From contig JADMNL010000028.1 in NCBI GenBank assembly GCA_016271365.2, forward strand, positions 55,198,001 to 55,262,000: 64,000 nt of DNA, read 5' to 3'. Numbering within the stretch: the first letter of the stretch is position 1; each line of letters starts with the position of its first letter. A model generated the notes under the pieces. The model was not told where the DNA came from. It did not search any database and saw only the letters and a list, made by a program, of their open reading frames with translations. This DNA is from Neoceratodus forsteri (Eukaryota > Chordata > Ceratodontiformes > Ceratodontidae). Both the position numbers and the translations under genes were made by a program. Positions 22,180 to 32,148 of this stretch are shown here, piece by piece.

Positions 22180-24303
22180 ATGTCTTGGTCGGAGGGCAAG
22201 AAGTTTTCTAAGCCATGGTTGGCCTCCAGCCAGCAGCAACCTCGCGGCGCCGCAAATATTCCATTACCGACCAGCATGACCGTTGTCTCATGTGCCTTGG
22301 CCCGCTTCACGACATGGATTCGAGTGACGCCTGCTTCTCCATGGACTGCCATGTCCTCGAACAGTGCTCGTGGAAAGTGGGATGAGCTCCTCCGACTTTC
22401 GAGGGTAGGGTTCGCAGTTGTTGGGCCAAGCTGCGCTCTCTCGGCCTTGCCTCTGGGTCCCCTCCAGGTTCTATATGGACTGAGGAGGAGGGAGCCTCAG
22501 CTACTTGTAGCCTGGCCATTGCCGAGGCTTCTCCCACGGCACAGGAGGCCTGTCCCGCTTCCTCCCGGGAGCGGGCAGGAGGCGAAACCATGGCAATCAC
22601 CCCTTCAGGGGTGAATCCTCCCCTGGTGTCACTCCCACAGTTTGGAAGGCCTGGGTTGATGCCGGCGGTCGGTGCTGTGGGAACCTTTGGCACCGTTCGT
22701 GGCACCGTGGGCCCTGTCGGCACCATCGTTGGCGCAGACTTGTCGCTCATCACCGTGGGCCCTGTGGTGCCGATGCTGCTCATGACACCATTGGACAAGA
22801 CCCGGCATCATCCTTTGCTGTGTCTCACCTTGGAACCAAGGTTGAGCATGGCACCGTGTCTGCACAGTTTGGCGTCATGGGGCCTTCGGCTTTGGTGGTC
22901 AGTGCCATCCTCGGCACCGTGGGTTCTCTCGGTGCTGCTTGTGGTGCCGAGGGGCCAGCCGGTGCCGTGTTCGGCACTGAGTCCGCCCTCGGGGCCATCG
23001 GCGCTGCTTCAGTCCTCGGTGCCGCTTGCGGCGTCGAGGCACCTGGTGGTGTCATCAGCACTGAGGCTGTTGCTGGGGCTGCTGTCGACACCGTCTCTGT
23101 CCCTGGTACCGCTCCCAGTGCTAGCGGACTTGACAGCACCGTGGCTGGCCCTGACACTGGACCTTTGGCCCGAGCTGCCCTGACGCCTTCTGTGAGCCCT
23201 GCCCGCGGGGTTGCAGAGGTCGTGGGGGCTACCTCAGCCACTGCTTGAGCTGCCGGGCCCTCTGGCAAGGTCAGTTTTGCCCGCCCTCCTACTGTTTGGC
23301 TCACAGCCTCAGACTCTACCTCCTTGGAGTCGGAGTCGGGCTCAGAGTCAGACGCTCAGTCACACCCTTCGGGGTTGTCTGTGGAGGAGGGTGACCCAGT
23401 GGTCTCGTCAATGAGTCATAGTCGGCCCCCTACTGAGGAGTGTCAGGTAGTCCCCGAGGTTAGGGTCAGTGGTCCTGACTAGCAGGCAGTGGTGCGTGCC
23501 ACCATTGCTCTGCAATCTGGCCTTGGGGGTTTCCTTGGCCTTTCAGTGGTGGTACCCCCTCCAGTAGTGTGTCTTGATTGCCCAACTTTGGGGCCCATCA
23601 GGAAGCCTACAGGAGGGGAGGGTGCTGTGCCCTGGGTCTCCCCTTCGGGGGCAGCCCAGAGCTGCCAGCTACCTAGGCTGGCCTTCTCGAGGAGGAGGAC
23701 TCTCTCGGACTCAGAGGGGTTGAGGGGTGTGGGGTTGGCATGCCGGCCTTTCTCTGGGGTCCACCCAGGCCCTGAGCGAAGCCGAAGTGCTGACTTCCAC
23801 ACTTCCCCTTCCAGTTCCTTGAGGGAGTCCCATTCTTTTGAGGCAGGGGACCGTCCTTCTGGTCTTTTATGGCCCCGGTCACCTCACTGGGGGGATTCTT
23901 CTGGGTGCAGCCTAGGCAGTACCAATGTGGTTGTACATCTGTTGGCTGCGGAGTCTTCCGGGGCACCCTCCATGGATGCTCATGGTCTGCTCCCTAGCCC
24001 TGGTGGAGGTCAGCCAACTTCTTTTCTTGGCTCTGCCCCTATCCCTCTGCCACATTCTCCAGCGTTCCCAGGCATTCTTGGTCCTAGCAGCCCTCTCACC
24101 AGGGACCAGTTCAGAGCTGTGGCTGCTCAGTTCCCTGCCTACGTTAGGGCCATGGACAGCCAGGTTTTTCAACCTCCCCCCATGCAGCCATCCTTGGAGT
24201 GCATGGTGACCTCCAGCTCCTCATCCCCCTCTTCTGGGGGAGAGGAACCATCTGTCCATATCTCTCTAGCCGCTGATCTCTCAGAGTACCGGCGCTCCCT
24301 CTG
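22180..24303 (+). pseudogene. DIRS gag-like region, broken
   Basis: Coding remnant of the DIRS first ORF. It starts around the ATG at 22180 and passes through several frames: 22180-22614, 22590-23183, 22820-23248 and 23489-24304. The middle is a GC-rich, low-complexity region in which GGCACCG- and GGTGCCG-type words recur (22650-23150). It codes alternating Ala/Gly/Val/Pro patterns, as does the same region of the DIRS gag at 37700-38110. The last stretch is Ser/Pro rich and ends just before a CR1 fragment. Gag-like proteins of DIRS elements are poorly conserved, so the call rests on position after the terminal repeat and similarity to the other copy. Confidence 0.6.
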
Positions 24304-24535
24304 AGTCCTGTTGCTAAGCCAATTTCTGACCCAGTTTATGCTAAGCCAATTTCTGACCCAGTTTATCACCTTGTGACCCACTACCAAACTGCCCAACTTG
24401 TTTACTAACCTCTTGTGCAGGACTGTGTCAAATGCCTTGCTAAACTCTGGGCAGGTCATGTCCACCGCCCCTCTCTGATCTACTACCTTGTCACCCAGTC
24501 AAAAAATCTATGCCTTCTCTCCTTTCCCCATGTTG
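24304..24535 (-). mobile_element. CR1-like LINE fragment, antisense
   Basis: The minus-strand translation includes CPEFSKAFDTVLHKRLVNKL, the CR1 RT block, followed by NWVRNWLS. A 30-bp direct duplication (GCTAAGCCAATTTCTGACCC repeated from 24311 and 24341) makes the NWVRNWLS segment appear twice. It separates the gag-like region from the recombinase region. Confidence 0.85.
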
Positions 24536-25388
24536 CTCAGGACCTAAGTAAAGCTCGGGTCACAACCAGCAACAATGATACTGGTGGCACCAGACTGGGT
24601 GAGACAGCTGTGATGGTACTCACTCCTCTTAACCCTGTCTGTCTCTCTCCCAATTCACCTGCCCCAGAGACCCAACCTCATGACATTTTCCCAGGGCAGG
24701 ATCCTGCATCCCAATCTCATTTCCCTGTGACTGAAGGCCTGGCTCTTGAGAACGTAGTTCTAAGAAGAGGTTCTGACTATGCTCAGGGGATCCAGGAAAC
24801 TATGCACCAAGAAAACCTACTCCTCAAAGTGGAAACGGTTCTCTAGTTGGTGCTCGGGAAAGACGTTGTTCCCTCTATGGCCGGTCTTCCTGTCCTGCTG
24901 GACTGTTTGACCGGCCTACACATGCTGGCCCTTTGCCCTTCGACACTGAAGGGACACCTGGCTTCAGTTTTGGCATACGTGTCAGCTGGTAAAGACAGCT
25001 TCATGGCCTCTCATCCTGTCTTTCTCAAACTTGTCAAAGGTCTCAGCCACCTTCGTCCTCCCCTTAGGGAGCCGGTTTCAGCCTGGAATCTGAACATCTG
25101 TACTGACAAACTCAAGGAGTCACCATCTGAGCCCATGGCAACTGCAGACCTGAAGTATGTCACATGGAAAACTGTCTTCCTAGTGGCCATCAATTGAGCC
25201 AAGAGAATAAGTGAATTGTAAGCTCTGTGCACAAATCTGAACTACATTTCATTCCACAGGGATGAGGTGGGACTCAGGACCAATAGGAAATTTCTTCCCA
25301 GAGTGATCTCAGACTTCCATTTGAATGAAATGATTACTTTTCCTGTTTTCTTCACTGACATTCCAGTTCCCCGGAACGGAAGCTGCTA
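24536..25388 (+). pseudogene. DIRS tyrosine recombinase, N-terminal and core part
   Basis: Coding remnant of a forward DIRS recombinase. Recognisable blocks are LALENVVLRRG near 24740, the core-binding part with STLKGHLASVLAYVSAGKDS (24937-25000), LREPVSAWNLNICTDKL (25070), TADLKYVTWKTVFLVAI (25143), RTNRKFLPRVISDFHLNE (25275) and FFTDIPVP (25350). Stops occur, for example at 24846 and 25196, just before the catalytic arginine block (AKRISEL). The frame is then interrupted at 25389 by a TIR-bounded insertion and continues at 27503. DIRS recombinases insert circular DNA without target duplication. Confidence 0.85.
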
Positions 25389-27502
25389 TAACCCCCATGC
25401 CCATGCTGAATACATGGAAGCTGCTTTGCCACAACTGTTTCCTCTGTATACTTTTCAGTCTGCTCCCGCCCCGGTGGGGAATTCAGTTTGGGTACAATTA
25501 CAGGCAGGTGGCCCACACTTCTTGTCTCCGAGGTGACTCATTCCAATGGCTACACCCTGCCCTTTCTGTCTGCTCCCGCCCCGGGGGGGGATTCAGTTTG
25601 GGTACAATTACAGGCAGGTGTCCCACACTTCCTGTCTCTGAGGTGACTCATTCCAATGGCTACACCCTGCCCTTTCTGTCTCTGGAGTTTGGATGTTGCT
25701 GTCTCTGAGAAGGGGAAGGAGGGCACTAGGAGGCTGACTGGGCAGTAAAATAACTCTGAGTGGGGGGGCAATATATTCACAGTGCCTGGGATTTGTAGAT
25801 TGGCACTCATTTCATGATGGCTGGAGCTCTGTTGGAGTGCAGGTGGTGTTAGCGTGTTCTTCCAACACAGCTGGAGGCTGAGGTATCTGCTCGAATGTCT
25901 AGTGAAACTCAGGAACACACAGCAAACAGTACTTTGTCAGCACCGTAATGATTTAGCCCCGGATCCTTTTATCTTAAAAGTCAAAAAGGCTCAAGCCCCT
26001 AACCCAGCTCCATGCAATTGATAAGGATTATTTACAGTTCATTTCCTTCACAAAGAACACTATGGCTTAGTGGCTGTGGCAAAACATTTTGGAACCTGGA
26101 TCCTTGCACCCAGATTATATCCCTTGGTGACCCAAAGGGGCTTCAGTTCTTATTTAGCACACAGAACAGGCAATCTGTTTGTCAAACTACCCCTGCCAGT
26201 TGGAGCAGAGCACTTTTTACCTCAGATTCTGTTCTCATTTTCCTGGGGCTCTGAAGACACAAAAAGCGGGCACAGTCCAACCTCCGGTAGCTGCTTACCA
26301 CTCCTGATCCACGGGCAGAGTTTGCGCAGGGCAATACCCACCATTTAATTTCTGGGTTCAGCATTCTCCATTTAATTCTCCCCGCTGCAGCTCTCTTTTA
26401 TTTCTTCTTTTTTTTTCCTTTTTATGTGCCTCCCCACACACACACTCCGACCGTCCATGCCTTCAGAGTGCCAGCACCCTATCTGCCACCCTTCAACCTC
26501 CTACCACCTTCTCCTAGCCCCAGTTGCAGCCTACTTTGGGTAGTCCAATGTATCCCTATGCCAGAAGGGTCCCTCTCTTCCAGGAGGGAATGGCCTTCTA
26601 GCCGACTTTGCAGCCCAGGTGCTATACAGGTGGATCTTGGCTGGCTGTGGGGCTTCGGGTGGCTGGGGCCAAGATGCTTGTCTTCCAGTCAATCAGGAGC
26701 ATAGTTTCCATTTTTTGTGTCCTACCTACTACAGTTCTTGGCCCTGCGTAAAACACACAGGGTATTCCTGGGGGTGTGTGTGCAGAGGGTGTGTAAAGGC
26801 AGTACATCCCCCAGCTCACCACCAATCCTCCCACAGGTGTCCAGGCAGATCTTACCCACCCCTGGAGGGAAGCATCCTATGGATGCTTACGGAACCCCTC
26901 CCTTGCTGGTCTCTGCTCCTGGTACCTGGGCTTGGGAAGCGAACTCAGGTTACCAGCATGCTGAGCAAACCCCTTCACTCGGTACCACAGAACCAACCCA
27001 CTGCAACTCTGTTAATCCCAAGTGGACCTAGACAGGAGATGGTCTGTCCAGCTGGCAAAACCTTCAGGCTCCTCGCTGCCACCAGGATGCTCCGTCCCCT
27101 CTACGGCAGCCACTCCTGTAACTTTCCTCTGAGCTGGAGCCAAATCTGGTTGCTCAGCACGCCTCCATCCATTCCCTCCATTGTGCTGCAAGTGGACACA
27201 TCCGCTACCCCCTCTGGTGAGCTGTAGGGTGCGACTCCTGATATGGGTCTGAGGGAAATCTCCACACCCCCCTGTCCCAGGCCTACATGACCCCGACTGG
27301 TGGCTCATCCCTCAGGGCCTGTGAGCAGGCTCTACCCACTCCTCTCACATCAGCTCCCTCTTGATGACTGCCCCTAACGATTCTCTTGCATGCCTGTTTG
27401 CACTCCCCCAGAACCCTTGCATTGCCAAGACTGGTGGCGCAGATACAAATGCTGATGCCAATAGGGCATCCCTAGTAACCCCCCAATTTTGCATGGGGGT
27501 TA
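25389..27502. mobile_element. 2.1-kb non-autonomous DNA transposon with TA target duplication
   Basis: The insertion splits a DIRS recombinase. The ends are perfectly inverted: TAACCCCCATGC at 25389-25400 and GCATGGGGGTTA at 27491-27502. Read as a TA duplication flanking 10-bp TIRs (ACCCCCATGC), removal of the insert plus one TA rejoins the recombinase in the same frame. Inside, a ~110-bp unit is tandemly duplicated (about 25457-25566 and 25567-25676), and the right end also contains a local hairpin (27475-27503). No transposase or other recognisable protein is coded; the open frames at 26426-27308 look non-specific. The TA duplication suggests Tc1/mariner-type mobilisation, but the TIR is not one I can assign. 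Confidence 0.7.
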
Positions 27503-27895
27503 CACTTTATAGCCTGGATGTCAAGAGGGCATTACGCTACTACATTGACAGAACCAAGGCGCATAGGCCAGAGCATACCCAGCTGTTCCTCACCTATGGG
27601 GAAGTGAGTAAGGGAAAACCTGCATCAGAACGAACCACTGAATGCTGGATAGTAACCTGCATACAGTTCTGTCACAGATAAGTTGGTAGACAAGCTTCTC
27701 ATAGCCTCAGAGCACACTCTATCAGAGGCACAGCTGCAGCAATAGCAGCTGCAAAGGATATCCCTCTTTGGAAAATCTGCAAAGCAACTATATGGAAAAC
27801 AGCACACACATTCTCCAAGCATTACAGCCGGGACATATAGTCCAGAAGTGATGTTAGATTTTGTGCAGCAGTGCTGCCGAACCTGTTTAAAAAAT
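27503..27895 (+). pseudogene. DIRS tyrosine recombinase, C-terminal part
   Basis: Continuation of the interrupted recombinase. SLDVKRALRYYIDRTKAH begins at about 27512, then FLTYGEVSKGKP, then after a stop at 27679 the catalytic HxxR region (RAHSIRGTAAA, about 27710) and the tyrosine block (SKHYSRDI, about 27815). It ends LPNLFKK-stop at 27895. Several stops are present. The expected HSTR is HSIR here, but H and R are kept. Confidence 0.85.
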
Positions 27896-27929
27896 AGGTT
27901 CTTGGCCTAACCTCCAAAGGTACTGCTTG

Positions 27930-28475
27930 GTATTCTGCATTAGTTCAATCATACTGTATGATTCCTGGGGTTACAAGAAAATATTACTTCCCTTAGTAAT
28001 CTTGTTTCTTCCAGGGAGTCACACAGTATGATTGAATTCCCCACCCTGCTTCCTTTATCTGAACCTAAAAATAAGGGAACAGACTTTGGTTCTGCATCTC
28101 TGTTTTGACTTGTCATGTGGTCATGACTAAAAATGTAAGTTCTTTAACTAGTTGGTTCACATTGTTGTCCCTGCTTGGGATCTGTTGGTTCTTTTGGGGG
28201 ATGTGATTAAAGGGACTTAATCAAGATAGTTTGAGGGTCTTTACCCTGTTAGGCTGCATAATGAACCTGAGCACTCAACATGCAGCAGTTACTAAAGATA
28301 GCAGTTTGAAACTGGCACGAGTCAATGAGAGTGCCATCATTTGCATAAATTCCATCTCTCTGGGCAGTTCAACACTGAAGGCTGACTGCATTTCTTTAAT
28401 CGTACTGGGTGATCCCCTGGAAGAAACAAGATTATTAAAGTGAGTAATTTTATTTTTCCTCATGAACTTTGACTT
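27930..28475 (+). mobile_element. DIRS internal complementary region and 3' terminal repeat
   Basis: The ICR at about 27940-28050 contains TTCAATCATACTGTATGATT and TCTTGTTTCTTCCAGGGAGT. Its second half is complementary to the terminal repeat at 28405-28475 (CCCCTGGAAGAAACAAGATTATTAAAG). This is the arrangement expected downstream of a DIRS recombinase and marks the element end at about 28475. Confidence 0.8.
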
Positions 28476-28790
28476 CTCACTGAATAGTTTTAAAGAACAT
28501 TAGGCACATTTTTATGGTGGTTCGTGCTTATGCAGCTAACATCTTGCGGTAGTAGCAGATTTGGAGGTGCGGTCACTGTTGAGTGAATAAAGGGCACGCA
28601 TTAGTAGGTGAATCCTCCCATTCCCCAATCAGCCAGCAGCAAGTGCTGACCTCACGCATTCCTAATGTGGCCACCAGAACAAAGAAAAGGTCTGCTGCAA
28701 TGAGAGCGAAGCTCTCTTGCAACGTGACCACAACATGCCCCCCGACATGCAGGCAACATGGTGGCAATGACTGCCGTTGCCTGTCACGAT

Positions 28791-29147
28791 GCCGATGGGG
28801 GAGCCCACTCCCCATCGGCAGACCCCCATTTAAAATGTATGCCGAGGGGGCACCCAATCCCCCTCTGCATCATGCACCCCCCACCAATTGTCTTTCTTTG
28901 CCAATGTGGGGCCCGATCCCCACTGGCTTTAATCAACTGTTCATTTGCTGACAGGGGAGCCCACTCCCCGTCAGCATAATGTCACCTCCCATTTTGTTGT
29001 CTGTCAATAAGGGAGCCCACTCCCTGTCTGCATAATGTACCCTCCCCAATTGGTATGTGCCGAGGGGGGTGCCCAATCCCCCATCAACTACAGCATCCCC
29101 ACAAAAAAAACATGTAGGTGGCATGCTGGGAGCCCACTCCAGTGTGC
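28791..29147. repeat. Tandem array of seven GC-rich hairpins (family X)
   Basis: Inverted-repeat units start at 28791, 28841, 28900, 28947, 29003, 29059 and 29118, 47 to 59 bp apart. The first has a perfect 10-bp stem (GCCGATGGGG with CCCCATCGGC); the others are near-perfect or weaker. The loop centre is conserved as AGCCCACT or CACCCAAT. Stems vary between units while pairing is largely kept. Confidence 0.8.
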
Positions 29148-29648
29148 CAAATCATCTGAAAATAAAAAAACATCCCGCAATTTTTTTTTTCTTTTTTTAA
29201 ACCCCTGTAAAAATGAAAATGGTCCCTCGCAGTCTCCCTGCCCCGTCCTGCAACCTGCGCCCACCTTCTGCATACCCTGCCTCCTCACAACCCCCCTCAC
29301 CCCATACTTACCTCCAGTGTCCAGCGCGATGATCTTTGGTGGACCAGGAACATGCCTGCACTCTTCAAAGCCGACCGCAAACTGAGGAAATGCCGATAAG
29401 CTGTATAATGGCATAAATAAGATTTTTTCAACTTTGGTGCATATCTCGGCCATTTTTTGGAATTTGTGCACCAGATTTTCAACATGGGGTTATTGGGAAC
29501 CCTCCTCATGAATTCAGTCACTGTCATGACATTATTTGGTCCAGAAAGGTATTTTCATGGTCACTGCACGGAATCACCTTTCGAGACTGAGTAATGAAAC
29601 AACAGTGCCACTGTTCATGAGGGCAGGGTTCTAAAAAGCCTATGTGTT

Positions 29649-30484
29649 CATCAGAAGTATGGCAGCTAGGATTCAATGCAAAGAAGTGCAAAATAATGCA
29701 CCTGGGAAGCAAGAACCCAGGGGAAGAATACACAATGGGTGAGGAGGTAGTAAAAACAGCAAAAAGGAAAGGGACCTGGGGGTAATCATATCAGATGACT
29801 TTAAGGTTAGCAAGCAATGTGAGAAGGCAGTAGGAAGGGCTGGGGGTATACTGGGATGTATAGGGAGAGGCATCAGCAGCAGAAAACAGGAAGTAGTTAT
29901 CCCGCTGTACAGACAGTTGGTGAGACCCCATCTGGAGTACTATGTCCAGTTCTGGAGACCCCATCTCTGCAAGGACATAGACAGGATAGAGGTAGTCCAG
30001 AGGAGGGCAACTAAAATGGTGCAGGGTCTGCAAGAGAAGCCGTATGAGGAGAGACTAAAGGAGCTTAATATGTATACCCTTGAGGAAAGAAGGGAGAGGA
30101 GGGACATGATAGAAACTTTTAAGTACCTCAGTGGAATCAACAAAGTCCAAGAGGGTAGCATCTGTCAGAAAAAGAGACATGCAAGAACAAGGGGACACAA
30201 TTTAAAGATAGAAGGAGGGCAGTTCAGGGGCATTGTGAGGAAGTATTATTTCACAGAGAGGGTAGTGGATGCATGGAACAACCTTCCGGAGGAGGTTGTG
30301 GGGGGTCTAAAATGGTGGGAAAATTCAAGAATGTATAGGACAGACATAAGGCAATTCTGGTGGGGGGTAGAAAGAAATAGGCTGTTGGTTAACTAGGATC
30401 TGCGGCCTGTCTTGTAGGTAGGGAAATGGGCAGACTAGATGGGCCAAGCTGTCCTTATCTGCATCAAAGTCTATGTTTCTATGT
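29649..30484 (+). mobile_element. CR1-like LINE 3' fragment, forward (copy C)
   Basis: A 5'-truncated, relatively young CR1. The frame 29917-30396 (159 residues) is an uninterrupted RT C-terminus with RPHLEYYVQFW, VQRRATKMVQGLQEKPYEER, ERRERRDMIETFKYL and RFTERV-like VVDAWNNLPEE. The 3' end GGCAGACTAGATGGGCC is followed by CTATGTTTCTATGTT. It inserted in the family X array exactly where the target reads CTATGTTG. Confidence 0.9.
29917..30396 (+). pseudogene. CR1 ORF2 C-terminal coding fragment (copy C)
   Basis: A 159-residue open frame without the RT catalytic core, so not functional alone. It codes the RT thumb and C-terminal domain of a CR1-like ORF2: HLEYYVQFWRPHLCKDIDR, then the QRRATKMVQ block, and the SGINKVQEG and IRKYYF-type motifs near the end. 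The stop at 30396 is followed by a short 3' UTR of about 90 bp, typical of CR1. Upstream (29700-29916) the same ORF continues in another frame (LGVIISDD, GRGISSRKQ), so one frameshift separates them. Confidence 0.85.
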
Positions 30485-31865
30485 TGCAAATTTGGTGAAG
30501 AAAATCCCAAAAATGGCTGTTTCACGAGTGTGCGTTGTGGTGTTTCCAAGCACGCTCATAACTTTGTGAATTTGTAATATTTTCACTCCAGATTTTCAAA
30601 ATTGGCAAATTGCCACACATCCTTATGAACAGTATAGCTGTCATTTTACATAAATGTGTTTTCGCATGTCCAGCGCAGAATAGAGTGGTCGCTGTGCAAA
30701 ATCAGTTTTTGGGACAGTTTGAGGAAATGATGGTGACACTGTTCATGAGCAGAGGTCCTAAAATGCCCATGTCAAAAATTTGGTGCCAAAGGTCTATAAA
30801 ATGACTGTGTTACAAGCATGCATTGCGCAGTTTCCATGCACCCTTCTAACTTCGCAAATTTGCAATATTTTCATGTCAGATTTTCAACACTGGCATTTTT
30901 CACATCTCCTTATCAACAGTACAGCTGTCATTTTTCACAGCCTGCCCAAAATGAGTTTCCGCACCAGTGGCGTACAATGGCTTGTTCACTGTGGGAAATA
31001 AATGTTTGGGTCTGATTAACAAAATCACTGCCACTGTTCATGACGGGAGGTCCCAAAATGCCTATGTTGAAAATGTGGCTAAAAATCTCCCAAAAATAAT
31101 TGGGTTACGGACATGAGTTGTGCAGTTTCTATGCATGCTCATGACTTCACCAATTTTTCATATTTTCACACCAGATTTTCAACGTTGCCTTTTTTTATGC
31201 CTCCTCATGAACAATACAGATGTCATTTATCCACATCCTGCCCAAAATGCATTTTTGTCCCTGTGTCACCAAATGACATAGCTGCTGTGTAAAACCACCT
31301 TTCAGCTAACAAACTGATAGTACCACTTTTCATGAGGAGGGCTCACAAACAGCCCATGTTGAAAATCTGGAGTTAAAATTCCATCACACGCTTATGGTGT
31401 TAGGGTTTCCAACTGTAACACCCTAACCTGTAGAGACTGGCAGGCATCGGGGTGTGACTTGGCACCATCGGCTGTGATGCTCATGCCATTCCACCCCACC
31501 CCCACCATGCAGCCAGTGACAGGCATTGTGGTGTGCCTTGCACTGTTCTGCCACAAAGTTCACCCCAATCTCCTATGGTGCACCCACCTTTGTGTATTTC
31601 CTTATGGAATGGGGGTAAGTATAATGCTCAAAGACCCTACAGCATGCCATGACACTGGTCAGTGTCTACAGGGTAGGGTGAGGCATGAGCGTTATAGCTG
31701 ATGACCCAAAGGCACACCCCAATGCATGTTGGTCTCTACAGGGGGGTCAGGTTGGCGTCACTTCAGTACTTCACTGCCATTCCTATTATGCGTCTCTAAC
31801 TCCGGCACTACCAATGCCAATGCCAGCGAGTCAACATTCGGCATTGACAAATGCTTGTTAAATAT

Positions 31866-32148
31866 GGATTTATGCTTTTTTTTTCTCAGATCATACAGTC
31901 TAAATACCACCTTAAGGACTTTAATTCAGATCTAATAGTTCCTAAATTATTTGATCACACGTGTTTCAGTATATATAATACAACACAATATCTTGTTGAA
32001 TTCATAAGTATATAATATTAGCCTTATTTAAATAAGTGTTATTTTTTTAAATATTATGTGCTTTAATGTTATTGCTAAAACAAATATGGAGGAAAAGCTT
32101 AGTATGTAACAGTGGGTCTAAGCTTTGTATTATTGTTTCTATATTCAG
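31866..32148. other. AT-rich intron end before exon 3
   Basis: AT-rich sequence (about 280 bp) ending in a T-rich acceptor tract, TTGTTTCTATATTCAG. No repeat was recognised. Confidence 0.5.

Larger units (their letters stand above)
29400..31400 (+). repeat. ~290-bp tandem repeat array with internal dyads (family X)
   Basis: Units are phased by CTCATAACTT-like blocks at 30555, 30843 and 31138. Each contains ATTTTCACACCAGATTTTCAAC, CCTCCTTATGAACAGTACAG, CCTGCCCAAAATG, a CAGTCGCTGTGC dyad and CACTGTTCATGAG. The dyad makes CTTATGAACAG and CTGTTCATGAG face each other, so each unit is itself partly palindromic. The CR1 at 29649-30484 interrupts the array. Confidence 0.75.
28570..31865 (+). mobile_element. 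Family X repeat, longest copy (X1), interrupted by CR1
   Basis: A transposon-like repeat without recognisable protein. It has four parts: a GC-rich left part with a tandem array of hairpins (28791-29147); a middle with C-rich sequence and a palindromic junction (29290-29640); a ~290-bp tandem array (to about 31400, split by a CR1 at 29649-30484); and a right part shared with 16775-17440 and 44640-45143. It ends GGCATTGACAAATGCTTG at about 31855. The copy at 52720-54215 begins with the reverse complement of this end, so this is a terminus. The left limit is uncertain. Family X matches no class I know; a non-autonomous foldback-type DNA transposon is the likeliest. Confidence 0.6.

Noticed and set aside
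22307..23304. Antisense open frames of up to 163 codons in the DIRS gag region
   Set aside because: GC-rich low-complexity sequence opens several frames at once. There are no protein motifs.
26012..27308. Open frames of 90-200 codons inside the TIR insertion as a possible transposase
   Set aside because: No DDE spacing, HTH or zinc-finger pattern and no consistent frame. They also occur on both strands.
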